From Bacillota bacterium (GTDB lineage: Bacteria; Bacillota_E; JAJZYS01; JAJYTV01): a DNA stretch of 64,000 nucleotides. The DNA lies in assembly GCA_021845645.1 (NCBI GenBank), contig JAJZVM010000002.1:62001-126000 (forward strand), read 5' to 3'. A model generated the notes under the pieces. That model saw only the letters and a list, made by a program, of their open reading frames with translations, searched no databases and was not told the DNA's origin. Shown here one piece after another: positions 15,366 to 23,103 of the stretch. The first letter of the stretch is position 1. Every line of letters begins with the position of its first letter. The position numbers and the translations under genes are program-made.

Positions 15366-15998
15366 TTGGCCATCCTGCCGACGAACGTCAAGCAGCAGGT
15401 CGAGGAGATGTTCGCCCAGATCGGCGATCCCATCAAGATGATCTTGGTGGACGAGGGGGGCTCCTCGGAACTGGACCAACTGCTGACGGAACTCGACGAA
15501 CTGAGCCCCAAGCTCAGCTACCAGCGCGCCGGCGTCACCGACGCGGGCCGGTACGGGCTTGTCGAGGAGTCCCTGCCCTCCATCCTGCTCGAAGGGCCTG
15601 AGGGCCTGTCCCGGGCGCGCTTTACAGGCGCCCCGGCGGGTCACGAGTTCGGTGTCCTTATCCAGGACATCATCGATCTTTCGCAGGGCGAGATCCAGCT
15701 TTCGGACGCGACCAAGAGGTACCTCGAGTCGCTGACGGAGGACATCCACCTGCAGGTGTTCACCACCCCCACCTGACCGTACTGCCCCCGGGCGGTACGC
15801 CTGGCACACCAGATGGCGATGTACTCTCCGCATGTGATCGCCGAGATGGTCGACGCCAACGAATTCTGGGACCTCACCCGCAAGCACAACGTGCGCGGCG
15901 TGCCGAAGACCGTGATCAACGAAGGCCGGCACTATGTCGAGGGCGCCGTACCCGAGGATCACCTGGTCAAGGCGATCCAGGTCGTCGTCGGCTCCTGA
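15366..15998 (+). CDS. Glutaredoxin-like PDO, probable selenoprotein (in-frame TGA)
   Basis: Two thioredoxin folds typical of protein disulfide oxidoreductases. Residues 1-100 form the N-terminal fold, which lacks its own CxxC, and residues about 130-210 form the C-terminal fold. The active site of the second fold reads T-P-T-[TGA]-P-Y-C-P. The TGA at 15774-15776 falls exactly where family members have the first cysteine of CPYC. After it the same frame continues with no disruption through 'RAVRLAHQMA', 'VRGVPKTVINEG' (cis-Pro loop) and 'VEGAVPEDHL' to a TGA at 15996. The simplest reading is selenocysteine at codon 137 (UxxC). A sequencing or nonsense change that hits precisely this codon is the alternative. 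The TTG at 15366 is preferred, behind AGGAAGGTG. No sel genes lie in the window. Confidence 0.75.
15774..15818 (+). promoter_or_regulatory. Candidate bacterial SECIS downstream of TGA
   Basis: Directly after the TGA, bases 15778-15786 pair with 15791-15799 (nine pairs including one G-U) around the 4-nt loop CCCG. A second hairpin follows: CTGG at 15801-15804 with CCAG at 15809-15812, extended by CGC/GCG. Bacterial SECIS hairpins lie within the coding frame just after UGA, with an apical loop about 16-37 bases away and a G early in the loop. The first hairpin is a little closer than usual; the second is at the right distance and has a loop G only if its closing pair opens. Confidence 0.45.
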
Positions 15999-16011
15999 TC
16001 GCATGAGCAGC

Positions 16012-16040
16012 CAGGGCCCCGCCTGAACGGCGGGGCCCTG
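16012..16040. terminator. Bidirectional terminator
   Basis: CAGGGCCCCGCC at 16012-16023 pairs perfectly with GGCGGGGCCCTG at 16029-16040. It lies between the converging PDO and DUF2892 genes and can serve both. Confidence 0.75.
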
Positions 16041-16089
16041 AACGTCCTGTCCCGGCCTGCTCAGGGCAGGCCTGCCGCACGGACCGGTC

Positions 16090-16293
16090 TCAGTCCTTGC
16101 GGTTCGCGTCGACGTGCAACGCCGCGTAGATCGGGCAGGTGCCGGAGATGCCGGTGACCAGCGCGATCAACGCGAGAATGCCGAATACGATGACTCCGAC
16201 GGTGCCCCCGAGCTGTACGATCGCAAGGATTGCAAAGATGACTCCGAACGTCGTGCGGATCGCGCGCTCGGTTCCGCCGATATTGACGTTCAT
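16090..16293 (-). CDS. DUF2892 (YgaP-like) small membrane protein
   Basis: 67 residues starting 'MNVNIGGTERAIRTTFG', with two hydrophobic helices and the 'TGTCPIYAALHV' end that is characteristic of the DUF2892 membrane domain. In YgaP the same domain is fused to a rhodanese; here it stands alone. The conserved Cys in 'GTCPIY' is present. The start at 16293 follows AGGAGG. Function of the stand-alone form is unknown, though genes are often near sulfur and redox functions; here it converges on the disulfide oxidoreductase. Confidence 0.85.
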   Translation of the reverse strand: MNVNIGGTERAIRTTFGVIFAILAIVQLGGTVGVIVFGILALIALVTGISGTCPIYAALHVDANRKD

Positions 16294-16433
16294 CCGGACG
16301 CCTCCTTGGTGGCCGCCGGGCGGCCGCCGATGCTGCCGACGTCCGTAGTATAGCGCACGGCCCATACCATCCCAAGTGCCGCAGGTATGGCAGCGCCCCC
16401 TGCCGAAAGACCATCACGTTCGTATGTGAAAGC

Positions 16434-16465
16434 GCCGCCTCTGAAAGGAGGTGCACCCCGGCGGC
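16434..16465 (+). promoter_or_regulatory. Structured leader with sequestered Shine-Dalgarno
   Basis: GCCGCC at 16434-16439 pairs with GGCGGC at 16460-16465, and inside lies CCTC/GGAGG. This hides an ideal AAAGGAGGTG at 16444-16453 that is not followed by a start codon. It may be a regulatory leader of the permease gene or a relic of a lost small ORF. Confidence 0.3.
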
Positions 16466-16499
16466 CCCCAACCGGTCGGATACAAGGGAGGTATGCGCA

Positions 16500-17849
16500 T
16501 TGTCCGTCTGGAAGGCTGAGACGCACGCCGTGGAGCCGATCCCTGTGGGAGAGCGCCACGGCAGGGCACGAGACCTCTTCACGCTTTGGTTCTCGGCGAA
16601 CATGCAGGTGACCACGATCGCGGTGGGCGCGGCCTACGTCTTCATCGGTCTGCCTCTCCTCTGGTCCATCATCGCCATCATCCTCGGCAACCTGGTCGGT
16701 GCCGTCTTCATGGCCTACCACAGCGCGCAGGGGCCGATCATCGGCGTGCCGCAGATGATCCAGTCGCGGGCCCAGTTCGGCTTCTACGGCGCCATCCTGC
16801 CGCTGGTGCTCGTCGTTGTCATGTACCTCGGCTTCTTCGCCTTGAGCGGTGCCCTGGGCGGCGAGGCGCTGCAGAGCCTCACGGGTCTGCCCGTCGCCGT
16901 CGGGACGATCCTCCTCGGCGCGATCACGGCCGTGATGGCGATCTTCGGCTACGATCTGATCCACGCGTATCAGCGTTACCTCGCAGTCGTGTTCCTCATT
17001 GCCTTCGTCGTCTTCACGATCGCGGTGGCCATGGGCGGCCAAGTGCCGGCGGCCGCCTGGGCCATGTCGGGCTTCAACTGGGGCACGTTCCTGCTCGGCG
17101 TCACGATCTCGGTGACCTGGCAGATCACCTACGCGCCTTACGTGTCGGACTACTCGCGCTACCTGCCGAAGGACATCGGCGTCGGACCCACGTTCAATAC
17201 CACCTTCTGGGGCACGGTGGTGGCGTCGGTCTGGATGATGGTGCTGGGTGCCGCCCTGACCGAGGTGAGCGAGAAGCTCTCGACCGTAGGCGTGATCCAG
17301 CAGCTCAGCGGCGGCCTCGGCTGGCTGATGATGATCATCATCCTGCTCGGCATCATCGCCGCCAACGTGCTCAACAACTACGGCGGCATGCTGACCATCG
17401 ATACGGTGGCCGGTACCTTCAGTTCGAGGGAGCGCACCTCTGCGGGCACGCGCGTCGCGCTCATCGTCGGTTTCGCAGTCGTCGGTATCGTCCTCGGCAT
17501 CATCGCCGCGGGCAACTTCAACGCGGACCTCACGAACTTTATCACCTTCCTCACCTACCTGGTCGTGCCATGGACCGCGATCAACCTGACGGACTTCTAC
17601 CTGGTCCGCCACGGGCACTACGACCCCGAGGCCTTCTTCCGCCCACAGGGTTACGGCGGCAGCAACTGGCTGGCGCTCGGCACCTTCGTGCTCGCCGTGC
17701 TCGTGGAGATCCCGTTCATCAACTCGACGCTCTACGAGGGCCCCTTCGCGAAGGCGCTCGGCGGGGCGGACATCTCGTGGATCCTCGGCCTGATCGTCGC
17801 AGGCGGTCTCTATCTGGCGTTCTCCGGAAACCGCAGAGTGGCGGCATAA
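16500..17849 (+). CDS. NCS1-family nucleobase:cation symporter
   Basis: About 449 residues and 12 membrane helices. The N-terminal 'GRARDLFTLWFSANMQ' and 'YHSAQGPIIGVPQMIQSRAQFG' are signatures of the purine/cytosine permease (NCS1, CodB-like) family, as is 'TWQITYAPYVSDYSRYLP'. It imports purines, cytosine or related compounds with a cation; the exact substrate cannot be read from sequence. An adenine-deaminase-like gene is at 36.3-38.0 kb but not linked. The TTG start lies 8 bases behind AAGGGAGG. A long stem terminator follows. Confidence 0.85.
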   Translation: MSVWKAETHAVEPIPVGERHGRARDLFTLWFSANMQVTTIAVGAAYVFIGLPLLWSIIAIILGNLVGAVFMAYHSAQGPIIGVPQMIQSRAQFGFYGAILPLVLVVVMYLGFFALSGALGGEALQSLTGLPVAVGTILLGAITAVMAIFGYDLIHAYQRYLAVVFLIAFVVFTIAVAMGGQVPAAAWAMSGFNWGTFLLGVTISVTWQITYAPYVSDYSRYLPKDIGVGPTFNTTFWGTVVASVWMMVLGAALTEVSEKLSTVGVIQQLSGGLGWLMMIIILLGIIAANVLNNYGGMLTIDTVAGTFSSRERTSAGTRVALIVGFAVVGIVLGIIAAGNFNADLTNFITFLTYLVVPWTAINLTDFYLVRHGHYDPEAFFRPQGYGGSNWLALGTFVLAVLVEIPFINSTLYEGPFAKALGGADISWILGLIVAGGLYLAFSGNRRVAA

Positions 17850-17858
17850 GGCTTGCAT

Positions 17859-17896
17859 GCACGCCCCCCCGGCGCAGTCGCGCCGGGGGGGCGTGC
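17859..17896. terminator. Strong bidirectional terminator
   Basis: A perfect 16-bp stem with seven consecutive C:G pairs in the middle (17859-17874 with 17881-17896) and a 6-nt loop separates the converging permease gene and the small Cys-rich gene. Confidence 0.85.
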
Positions 17897-17898
17897 GT

Positions 17899-18117
17899 TC
17901 AGTCGCCTTCCATACCTGCGCAGTTTCCGTCGTCATCGGCAGCAGCGGCGTCCACACGGCGCATCCGCTCCCCAGCCGGCCGCTCCTGCCAGCAGCTGAA
18001 GCGCCAGCCCGGCTTCGTCTCCCAGCCGAGTCGACCGCACCGGAACAGCACATCGCGGGTCCCTCGCCGCTCCGCGACGATATGCCTGCAGGTGGCGCAG
18101 AAGTGGCGGTCGCGCAG
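17899..18117 (-). CDS. Small cysteine-rich, zinc-ribbon-like protein
   Basis: The minus-strand frame contains 'RDRHFCATCRHIV' followed by 'VLFRCGRLGWETKPGWRF' and 'SCW': a C-x2-C and two later cysteines as in small zinc ribbons. The C-terminal 25 residues are Asp- and Ala-rich. The stop abuts the strong terminator, which supports a real gene. GGAGGAGGGG precedes a CTG at 18117 that would give 72 residues; no ATG, GTG or TTG fits that ribosome binding site in this frame, so the start is uncertain. Function unknown; possibly a DNA/RNA-binding or metal-binding microprotein. Confidence 0.5.
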   Translation of the reverse strand: MRDRHFCATCRHIVAERRGTRDVLFRCGRLGWETKPGWRFSCWQERPAGERMRRVDAAAADDDGNCAGMEGD

Positions 18118-18638
18118 TCGGACCCCTCCTCCATAGGACCGAAACCAGCGGGCAGCGGACAGCGGACACTCTGGACTCGGGCTCTGACGGTCTTGTGACG
18201 TGCGGCGGCGAAGCTGCGGATGGTCGTGAAGAGAGGACGGGGGCGCGCTGCCGAAGTGCCGCCTGGTCGCCCACGCCTTGCGCTGGGGGGAAGCCAGCCG
18301 TCTCTGGTTCGGCGCGGCGACGGTCGGAGGGCCAGGATGTGCATCATGTCCAAACTCGGGCTCCCCGACTCCGGCGAAGGGGCCTTCGCCGCGGACGGGG
18401 ACCGGCAGCCTCAGCCGCATCGCTGATACCAGGTATCCTAAGCGATCTGCGAGTCGAAGAGCCATGCACCGTGCAGTAGAGAGCAGCCGACGGCCGCGAG
18501 GGCGATCATGCCGTCCCCCGCTCGCGGACCGCTGCGGCGCTCCTTCGGATTAGGGTACGGATCGCAGGAGTCCGGTACGCGGACGGTGATGTCCAGACCA
18601 GGCCTGCAGGTCTTGGTGGCTACTGATGCAGGGACGCA
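18118..18638. other. Non-coding stretch with two palindromes
   Basis: No convincing gene. Two inverted repeats stand out: CGGCGAAGG (18372-18380) with CCTTCGCCG (18383-18391), and GATACC-A-GGTATC at 18425-18437, which could be a regulator site for the minus-strand gene below it or a remnant terminator. Confidence 0.4.
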
Positions 18639-19175
18639 TCAGGGGTCGATGATGGGCGGCGCGCATACGGACAGTTGCGGCGGCAGCTCCGCCCAGGTCA
18701 CGGAGACCGCACCCAGCGTGTACGCCGACGAGCTCGCGTAGAGATACAGCACGAAGCCGAGCGATGTACCCGGCGGTACGACCCATAAGCCCGGGCTGAA
18801 CACGTTCATCAGCCACGGCGCATTCACGAGGTTGCGTCCCAGCAGCACGCCGTTCGGCGGCGTGTCCGGGGGCGGTGTGATCGTCCCGGAATATGCCACT
18901 CCCGCCGGCGCGACAGGAGCGCCACTGTTCGTGCTCTGCACCGGGGTGACGCTGAAGGTGGCGGTCGACGGATTCAGTTCGGCGAACAGGTCCGTGAAGA
19001 TCGAATAGTGGTTTGCGCCGACGCCGAGCACTTGCAGGATCCGGCCGGAATCTACGGGGTTGACCAGGACGAGGTAGAGCTTGCCGCCTGCCACGGGAAC
19101 CTGGACGTCACCGGTGGAGGCCTGGAAGACGAGGCCCTGCTGTGCGAGCGCGGCGGGGTCCAGCGTGTCTGCCAT
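18639..19175 (-). CDS. Hypothetical coat-like protein (178 aa)
   Basis: Starts 'MADTLDPAALAQQGLVFQAS' behind AAAGGAGCAC. The sequence is hydrophobic, Pro/Val/Ser-rich and beta-patterned, with no signal peptide and a single cysteine near the C-terminus ('LSVCAPPIIDP'). No family was recognised. It lies 17 bases after, and on the same strand as, the Cys-rich protein upstream; both look like structural or coat proteins of a spore former rather than enzymes (inference). Confidence 0.55.
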   Translation of the reverse strand: MADTLDPAALAQQGLVFQASTGDVQVPVAGGKLYLVLVNPVDSGRILQVLGVGANHYSIFTDLFAELNPSTATFSVTPVQSTNSGAPVAPAGVAYSGTITPPPDTPPNGVLLGRNLVNAPWLMNVFSPGLWVVPPGTSLGFVLYLYASSSAYTLGAVSVTWAELPPQLSVCAPPIIDP

Positions 19176-19192
19176 GATGTGCTCCTTTCGGG

Positions 19193-19699
19193 TCACGCGC
19201 ATTGCGACGGAGGCGGCGGTGGACAGGGAGGCTGCGGCTGAGCGCAGGCTGCCGGCATGCAGTACCCGTAGGACGGCACGAGCAGCTTGACCCGCGCCGT
19301 GGTCGTCAGGACCGCGGTGGCAGAGACGGTCGCATAGATGATGCCGCCCGCGATGCCTGCCGAGCACTTCACGTTGATGATTTGGCAGGCCGGCGTCGTG
19401 CCAGGCGGGTTGCAGACGGTCGCTACCACCTGCGCCTGAGCGTTGACGGTAGCCGTCGCGCCGTTCTGGCATATGACCTGCACCGGCACCGTCACAAGCC
19501 AGGACAAGGTGTTCATGTCGTCCGGCTCGACAATGGTGCTGAGGTAGGCGCAGGTGGGCGCAGCACAAACGACGGACGTCAGGTCGGTGCAGAGGATTGG
19601 GGCACTGCTCGCGCCATTGAGCAGGACGGACTTTGTCTTGAGGCCATAGATCTTGTCTATGTCGAGACAGGCGATCTCGGTCGGCTAGGCAAGCGACAT
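19193..19699 (-). CDS. Cys/Pro-rich coat-like protein with UAG at codon 5
   Basis: From the ATG at 19699 the frame reads four codons, then TAG (19685-19687), then 163 sense codons with a clear protein-like composition: 'CLDIDKIYGLKTKSVLLNG', 'LVTVPVQVICQNGATATVN', 'RVKLLVPSYGYCMP' and a Pro/Cys-rich tail. The last part resembles SPOCS/DUF3794-type spore proteins (weak). An ATG at 19516 would give only the last 107 residues and has no ribosome binding site. Either the gene has an amber mutation, uses an unrecognised start, or the stop is read through. At least eight cysteines are present. Confidence 0.5.
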
Positions 19700-19747
19700 G
19701 GAGGTCCCCCCAGTACCGGCAAGTGGTCGTTGCCTCACGTTATGTAG

Positions 19748-20324
19748 AGCACCCGACTTGGGTGCAGGGACACCGAAGCTGCCCCATGGCCATATCGCCG
19801 GGTGAGCGGCGACCTGGCCCATCCATTGGCCAGCGATTGGAGTACTAGTGCCTAGCGACGGCCATCTAACCGGCGAAGAGACTACCGCCGTGCCGACAGT
19901 CTTCTAGCGACTTGTCGCTGCAGGTGCTGATTCCGGGCCCTGCGGACCCTCGCAGGATAAGGCACATGTGGTATAGTGCTTTGGATGCCATCAGCCCTTA
20001 GGCACGGGCCTTTGGTTCTGGGCCCTTTGGCGGAATCCCATGGTTCCCCCGCCACAAGCACCTAGGGCCATCCTGCTATCGGAAGTTCAGGCGCCCGTAG
20101 AACTCGACGCCTGATCCGACGAGCGATTGACCGCTTGGATGGCGGACGTTGGACCTTGTGCACCGTTTCACATCGTGGTGGCACTGCTATCCTGCATTCG
20201 GAGGGCGCGGCCCGGGCCGCATCCTTGCACCGCTCCCAAGGCGGTCATGGCGATGATGTATCGCGCCGGTGCAAATCCGATGCGGCTGAGCCTGCAGGAC
20301 TTCTTGCTCGAGGAGGCATCCACA
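19748..20324 (+). other. Long leader upstream of second His-rich protein
   Basis: About 580 bases without a supported gene. A TATAGT box lies at 19972-19977, an AGCGAC/GTCGCT hairpin at 19906-19919, and the shared motif at 20150-20173. Within the last 60 bases, CGGTGCAAATCCG (20267-20279) followed by GCGG recalls part of the conserved core of cobalamin riboswitches, but the rest of that consensus was not found. GAGGAGG at 20310-20316 serves the next gene. Confidence 0.4.
20150..20173 (+). promoter_or_regulatory. Shared upstream motif, copy 3
   Basis: GTGCACCGTTTCACAT at 20158-20173 matches the copies before A1 and A2 at 14 of 16 positions, linking the second membrane protein to the same regulation. 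Confidence 0.5.
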
Positions 20325-21710
20325 ATGTCTAAGGACGACAAGAGTAACCTGGGCAATGTGCTCTGGTCACCGGAAAAGCGTGTCGTTGTCGGCATGCTGG
20401 TCTGGCTTCTGCTCTTGGCTCTGGGCAGCGCTTTCGTCTCGACGCCGTTCCAGTCGGAGCCGTCCGCCGGCGCCAACATCGACTACGCGCATGTCATGTA
20501 CCTGCACGGCCTGCTCATCGGCATGGTCGGCTTCCTGTCCCTCGTCGCGATGGATGTATTCTGCGCCGCGCACCAGAACAAGACGCTGCACAACCTCATC
20601 CTCTGGGGAACGCTCGGCGCCACGCTGCTGAGCGGCATCGGCGGCATCTTCGACCACGCGGTCACAGACACGTTCGCACTCTGGATCCAGATCGTTTCGT
20701 TCTTCTTCCTCGACGAGATCCTGATCTCGCTGAGCATCGGGCTCTTCTTCCGCGCGGCCGACACGCGGCGCGTCTGGGCCTGGACCGGGGCCTTCGCGGC
20801 CTTCAGCGCGCTCCTTGCCGCCGTGATGGGGCACATCGCCGGCTGGATGCTCGAGTTCGGCGACTGGCCTAAGGGGATCATCGGCGGTTACGCCACGCTC
20901 GCGGGTATGAAGTGGCAGGACTGGATGGCCAACCTGATCACCTCCCACTCGCACGAGATGGTGACGGCCGTCATCGCGCTCGCCGTCGCCACGACCTGCG
21001 CCGCTTTCGGCCTTGAGCGCCAGGGCAACAAGCTGATGAAGTTCGGCCTCTGGCTCACGGTCATCGGCACGATCCTCATGACGCTCGTCTACGTCGTCGG
21101 CGGCTTCTCGGTCGCACAGCCTCCCCAGCTCTTCGCGAGCGGCCCAGGCGGCGTCAACGGACTCGCGGGCGACGACCTCGTCACCGGCGTCTTCGTGATG
21201 GGCGGCGGCCTGCTCGCCCTGATCGGTCTCGGCCTCGAGGCCCTTCCGGACGCCCTGCACCGCTGGGGCGCCGCGCTGGTGACGGCCATCCTGTTCATCA
21301 CGGTGGTCGGCTTCGGCTACTTCATCGAGTTCCACGAGAACCTCTACGGCGTGGGCGCCGCCGGTGCGCCGCGCGCAGCCGCCGACGCCGTGTTCACCTG
21401 GTTCCACCAGGACTTCGCCTTCTTCATGCTGCCGGCGATCCTGACGGTCATGCTGGCGCTGAAGTGGCTCGCCGTGGACGAGGGCCTGCGGCGCAACGCC
21501 AGCTGGACCCTGCTCGGCGGCGCGTTCGTCTCCTTCATCGGCGGCATGCTCTACATCTTCGTCTCGCAGGCGCGCGGCGGCGTCTCGTTCGTCGTCACGA
21601 CGATCGGGTTCGTCGTCATCGTGATCGGTGCCTTGCTCGCGATCTGGTCGGTCGTGGGCCGCGGCGAAACCAGGGCGGCCAGCACCGCCAAGGTGCAGCA
21701 CTCGCACTAG
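20325..21710 (+). CDS. Polytopic membrane protein with 10 conserved His, paralogue
   Basis: 461 residues and about 12 helices, close in sequence to 9296-10678. The start region 'WSPEKRVVVGMLVWL' is nearly identical. All ten histidines are retained: 'DYAHVMYLHGLLIGMVG', 'CAAHQNKTLHN', 'FDHAVTD', 'MGHIAGW', 'SHSHEM', 'EFHEN' and 'WFHQDFAFF'. The regions between helices 8 and 9 and the C-terminus differ most. It has its own leader and terminator and is not followed by A/B genes. The family is unknown to me; a haem- or copper-binding redox or gas-sensing role is the most economical guess. Confidence 0.7.
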   Translation: MSKDDKSNLGNVLWSPEKRVVVGMLVWLLLLALGSAFVSTPFQSEPSAGANIDYAHVMYLHGLLIGMVGFLSLVAMDVFCAAHQNKTLHNLILWGTLGATLLSGIGGIFDHAVTDTFALWIQIVSFFFLDEILISLSIGLFFRAADTRRVWAWTGAFAAFSALLAAVMGHIAGWMLEFGDWPKGIIGGYATLAGMKWQDWMANLITSHSHEMVTAVIALAVATTCAAFGLERQGNKLMKFGLWLTVIGTILMTLVYVVGGFSVAQPPQLFASGPGGVNGLAGDDLVTGVFVMGGGLLALIGLGLEALPDALHRWGAALVTAILFITVVGFGYFIEFHENLYGVGAAGAPRAAADAVFTWFHQDFAFFMLPAILTVMLALKWLAVDEGLRRNASWTLLGGAFVSFIGGMLYIFVSQARGGVSFVVTTIGFVVIVIGALLAIWSVVGRGETRAASTAKVQHSH

Positions 21711-21718
21711 CGGCAAGA

Positions 21719-21739
21719 GGGGGCGGCCCTGCCGCCCCC
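21719..21739 (+). terminator. Intrinsic terminator
   Basis: GGGGGCGGC at 21719-21727 pairs with GCCGCCCCC at 21731-21739 with a 3-nt loop, followed by CTTCTCTT. Confidence 0.85.
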
Positions 21740-21773
21740 CTTCTCTTGGCTCGAATCCATGGAGGTGGCCATC

Positions 21774-23024
21774 GTGGGGGAGATCGTCCGGTACCAGAAT
21801 TCCTTGCAGCACACGACGTCGTGGGTCAGGCCGAAGAGCGCCAGAGCCCTCCTCGTGCGGACGCTGCGCAAAGAGTTTGACCAGAGCGCTTTCGCGGCGG
21901 AGGAGATCGCCGACGAAAGCCTTGCCTGGATGAGCACCGTGCAGGGGCTGACCCTGCCAGGATCGGTGCGCCTTTCCGTGCCTGAGACGGCCTCGCGCCG
22001 CTATGCCCCCACCCGCCGCCGCGCCGCCACCATCACGGCGGTGGATGTCGACGAGGACGCCGAGATCTGGCAGGAATACGGCCTCGCGGTGCTGCAGCGC
22101 CGCCGGCTGGTCCGCTGGATCTACGAGATCTACCGCCAGGGCGGGTTCGCGTCGCTCACGGAGCTGGCGGCCTGGGCCAACCTCACCCCGACAGCCCTCG
22201 AGCACCGTCTCGAGCCGGTGCGGGAGCTCGGCATCTGGCTGCCGCACGTCGGTGGGCCGAAGCCGGGCGCCGAGCGCCAGGCCCTGGACGCCTGGCTCGT
22301 GCGCCGCTATCTCGAATTCGGGGACGTCTCCCTCGAGCGCAGCGTGCTCGGCATCAGCGAAGGCTCCTTCCGTCGCATGATGCGTCGGCTGGCGCAACTG
22401 ATCGCCGACGGCCAGAGCCGCATTCCGGGCTTCTCGGATGTGGAGCACGAGCACCTCCTGTCCGTCGCCCGCTGGGCGACCCATCACCCCCGCCTGCACC
22501 ACCAGATAGCGACGCTGATCGAAGATTGCCTCAAGCCCATGGGCCAGAGCCCCGTGGAGACGAGCGCCTTCACGGCATTCGAGGGCCAGCGCTACCTGCA
22601 GTGGCTCGGCGAGACGGTCGAGGAACTCGGCCTCCGCACCCTGCAGGACAACGAAATGGTCTTCTTCGCGCTGGCCGGGGACCAGGGCGCGGGAGCCCGG
22701 CTGGACTCCGCCAGGGTGCTGCCGGTGCATCTCAGCTACTTCACCGAGCAGGATGCGCAGGCCGGCTACCGCGGCGCCTCGCGCCGGCGCGTCTTCGAAC
22801 TCAAGTTCGGCCGCATCGAGCGGTACGCCAACGAGGCATGGGAGCAGGGTGCCTTGCTCTCGCTGCCGGACCTCTCTCTGCTGATGGGCATGCACACCGC
22901 GGCCATCCGCCGCAAGATCCTGGCGCACGAGGGTCGCTTCGTCCCGACGCGCGGACGCATCTGGCACATCGGCGCGCGGCCGGTGCACCGCAACCTGCAC
23001 CCCAAGACCGCTGCCAACTCCTGA
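21774..23024 (+). CDS. DUF1670-like helix-turn-helix protein
   Basis: 416 residues. Two similar helical units are seen: residues about 110-165 ('RRRLVRWIYEIYRQGGFASL', then 'LTELAAWANLTPTALEHRL' and 'LGIWLPHVGG') and about 345-395 ('IERYANEAWEQGALLSLPDL', then 'SLLMGMHTAAIRRKI' and 'GRFVPTRG'). This pattern resembles DUF1670, a family of unknown function with HTH-like segments found mostly in archaea and some bacteria. GTG at 21774 is preferred over ATG at 21759 because GGAGGTGG lies 6 bases upstream of it. It follows the His-rich membrane protein after a terminator; a regulatory, DNA-binding role is inferred. Confidence 0.6.
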   Translation: MGEIVRYQNSLQHTTSWVRPKSARALLVRTLRKEFDQSAFAAEEIADESLAWMSTVQGLTLPGSVRLSVPETASRRYAPTRRRAATITAVDVDEDAEIWQEYGLAVLQRRRLVRWIYEIYRQGGFASLTELAAWANLTPTALEHRLEPVRELGIWLPHVGGPKPGAERQALDAWLVRRYLEFGDVSLERSVLGISEGSFRRMMRRLAQLIADGQSRIPGFSDVEHEHLLSVARWATHHPRLHHQIATLIEDCLKPMGQSPVETSAFTAFEGQRYLQWLGETVEELGLRTLQDNEMVFFALAGDQGAGARLDSARVLPVHLSYFTEQDAQAGYRGASRRRVFELKFGRIERYANEAWEQGALLSLPDLSLLMGMHTAAIRRKILAHEGRFVPTRGRIWHIGARPVHRNLHPKTAANS

Positions 23025-23037
23025 CCGTACGATCGTC

Positions 23038-23074
23038 ACGAGGGCGCCCCTGCCACCGGCAGAGGCGCCCTCGT
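23038..23074. terminator. Bidirectional hairpin terminator
   Basis: ACGAGGGCGCC (23038-23048) pairs with GGCGCCCTCGT (23064-23074), with an inner TGCC/GGCA stem. It lies between the converging DUF1670-like and IclR genes. Confidence 0.75.
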
Positions 23075-23103
23075 CCTGCACGCTCGACGCGCCGCGGTCG
23101 GCA

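Noticed and set aside
18639..19568. 309-residue version of the coat-like protein
   Set aside because: The extra N-terminus overlaps the Cys-rich gene in another frame and has no ribosome binding site; MADTLDP at 19175 has a good one.
20367..23081. 904-codon frame antisense to the His-rich protein and DUF1670-like gene
   Set aside because: Same reason: antisense to genes with conserved paralogues and terminators; His/Asp/Arg-rich low-complexity product.
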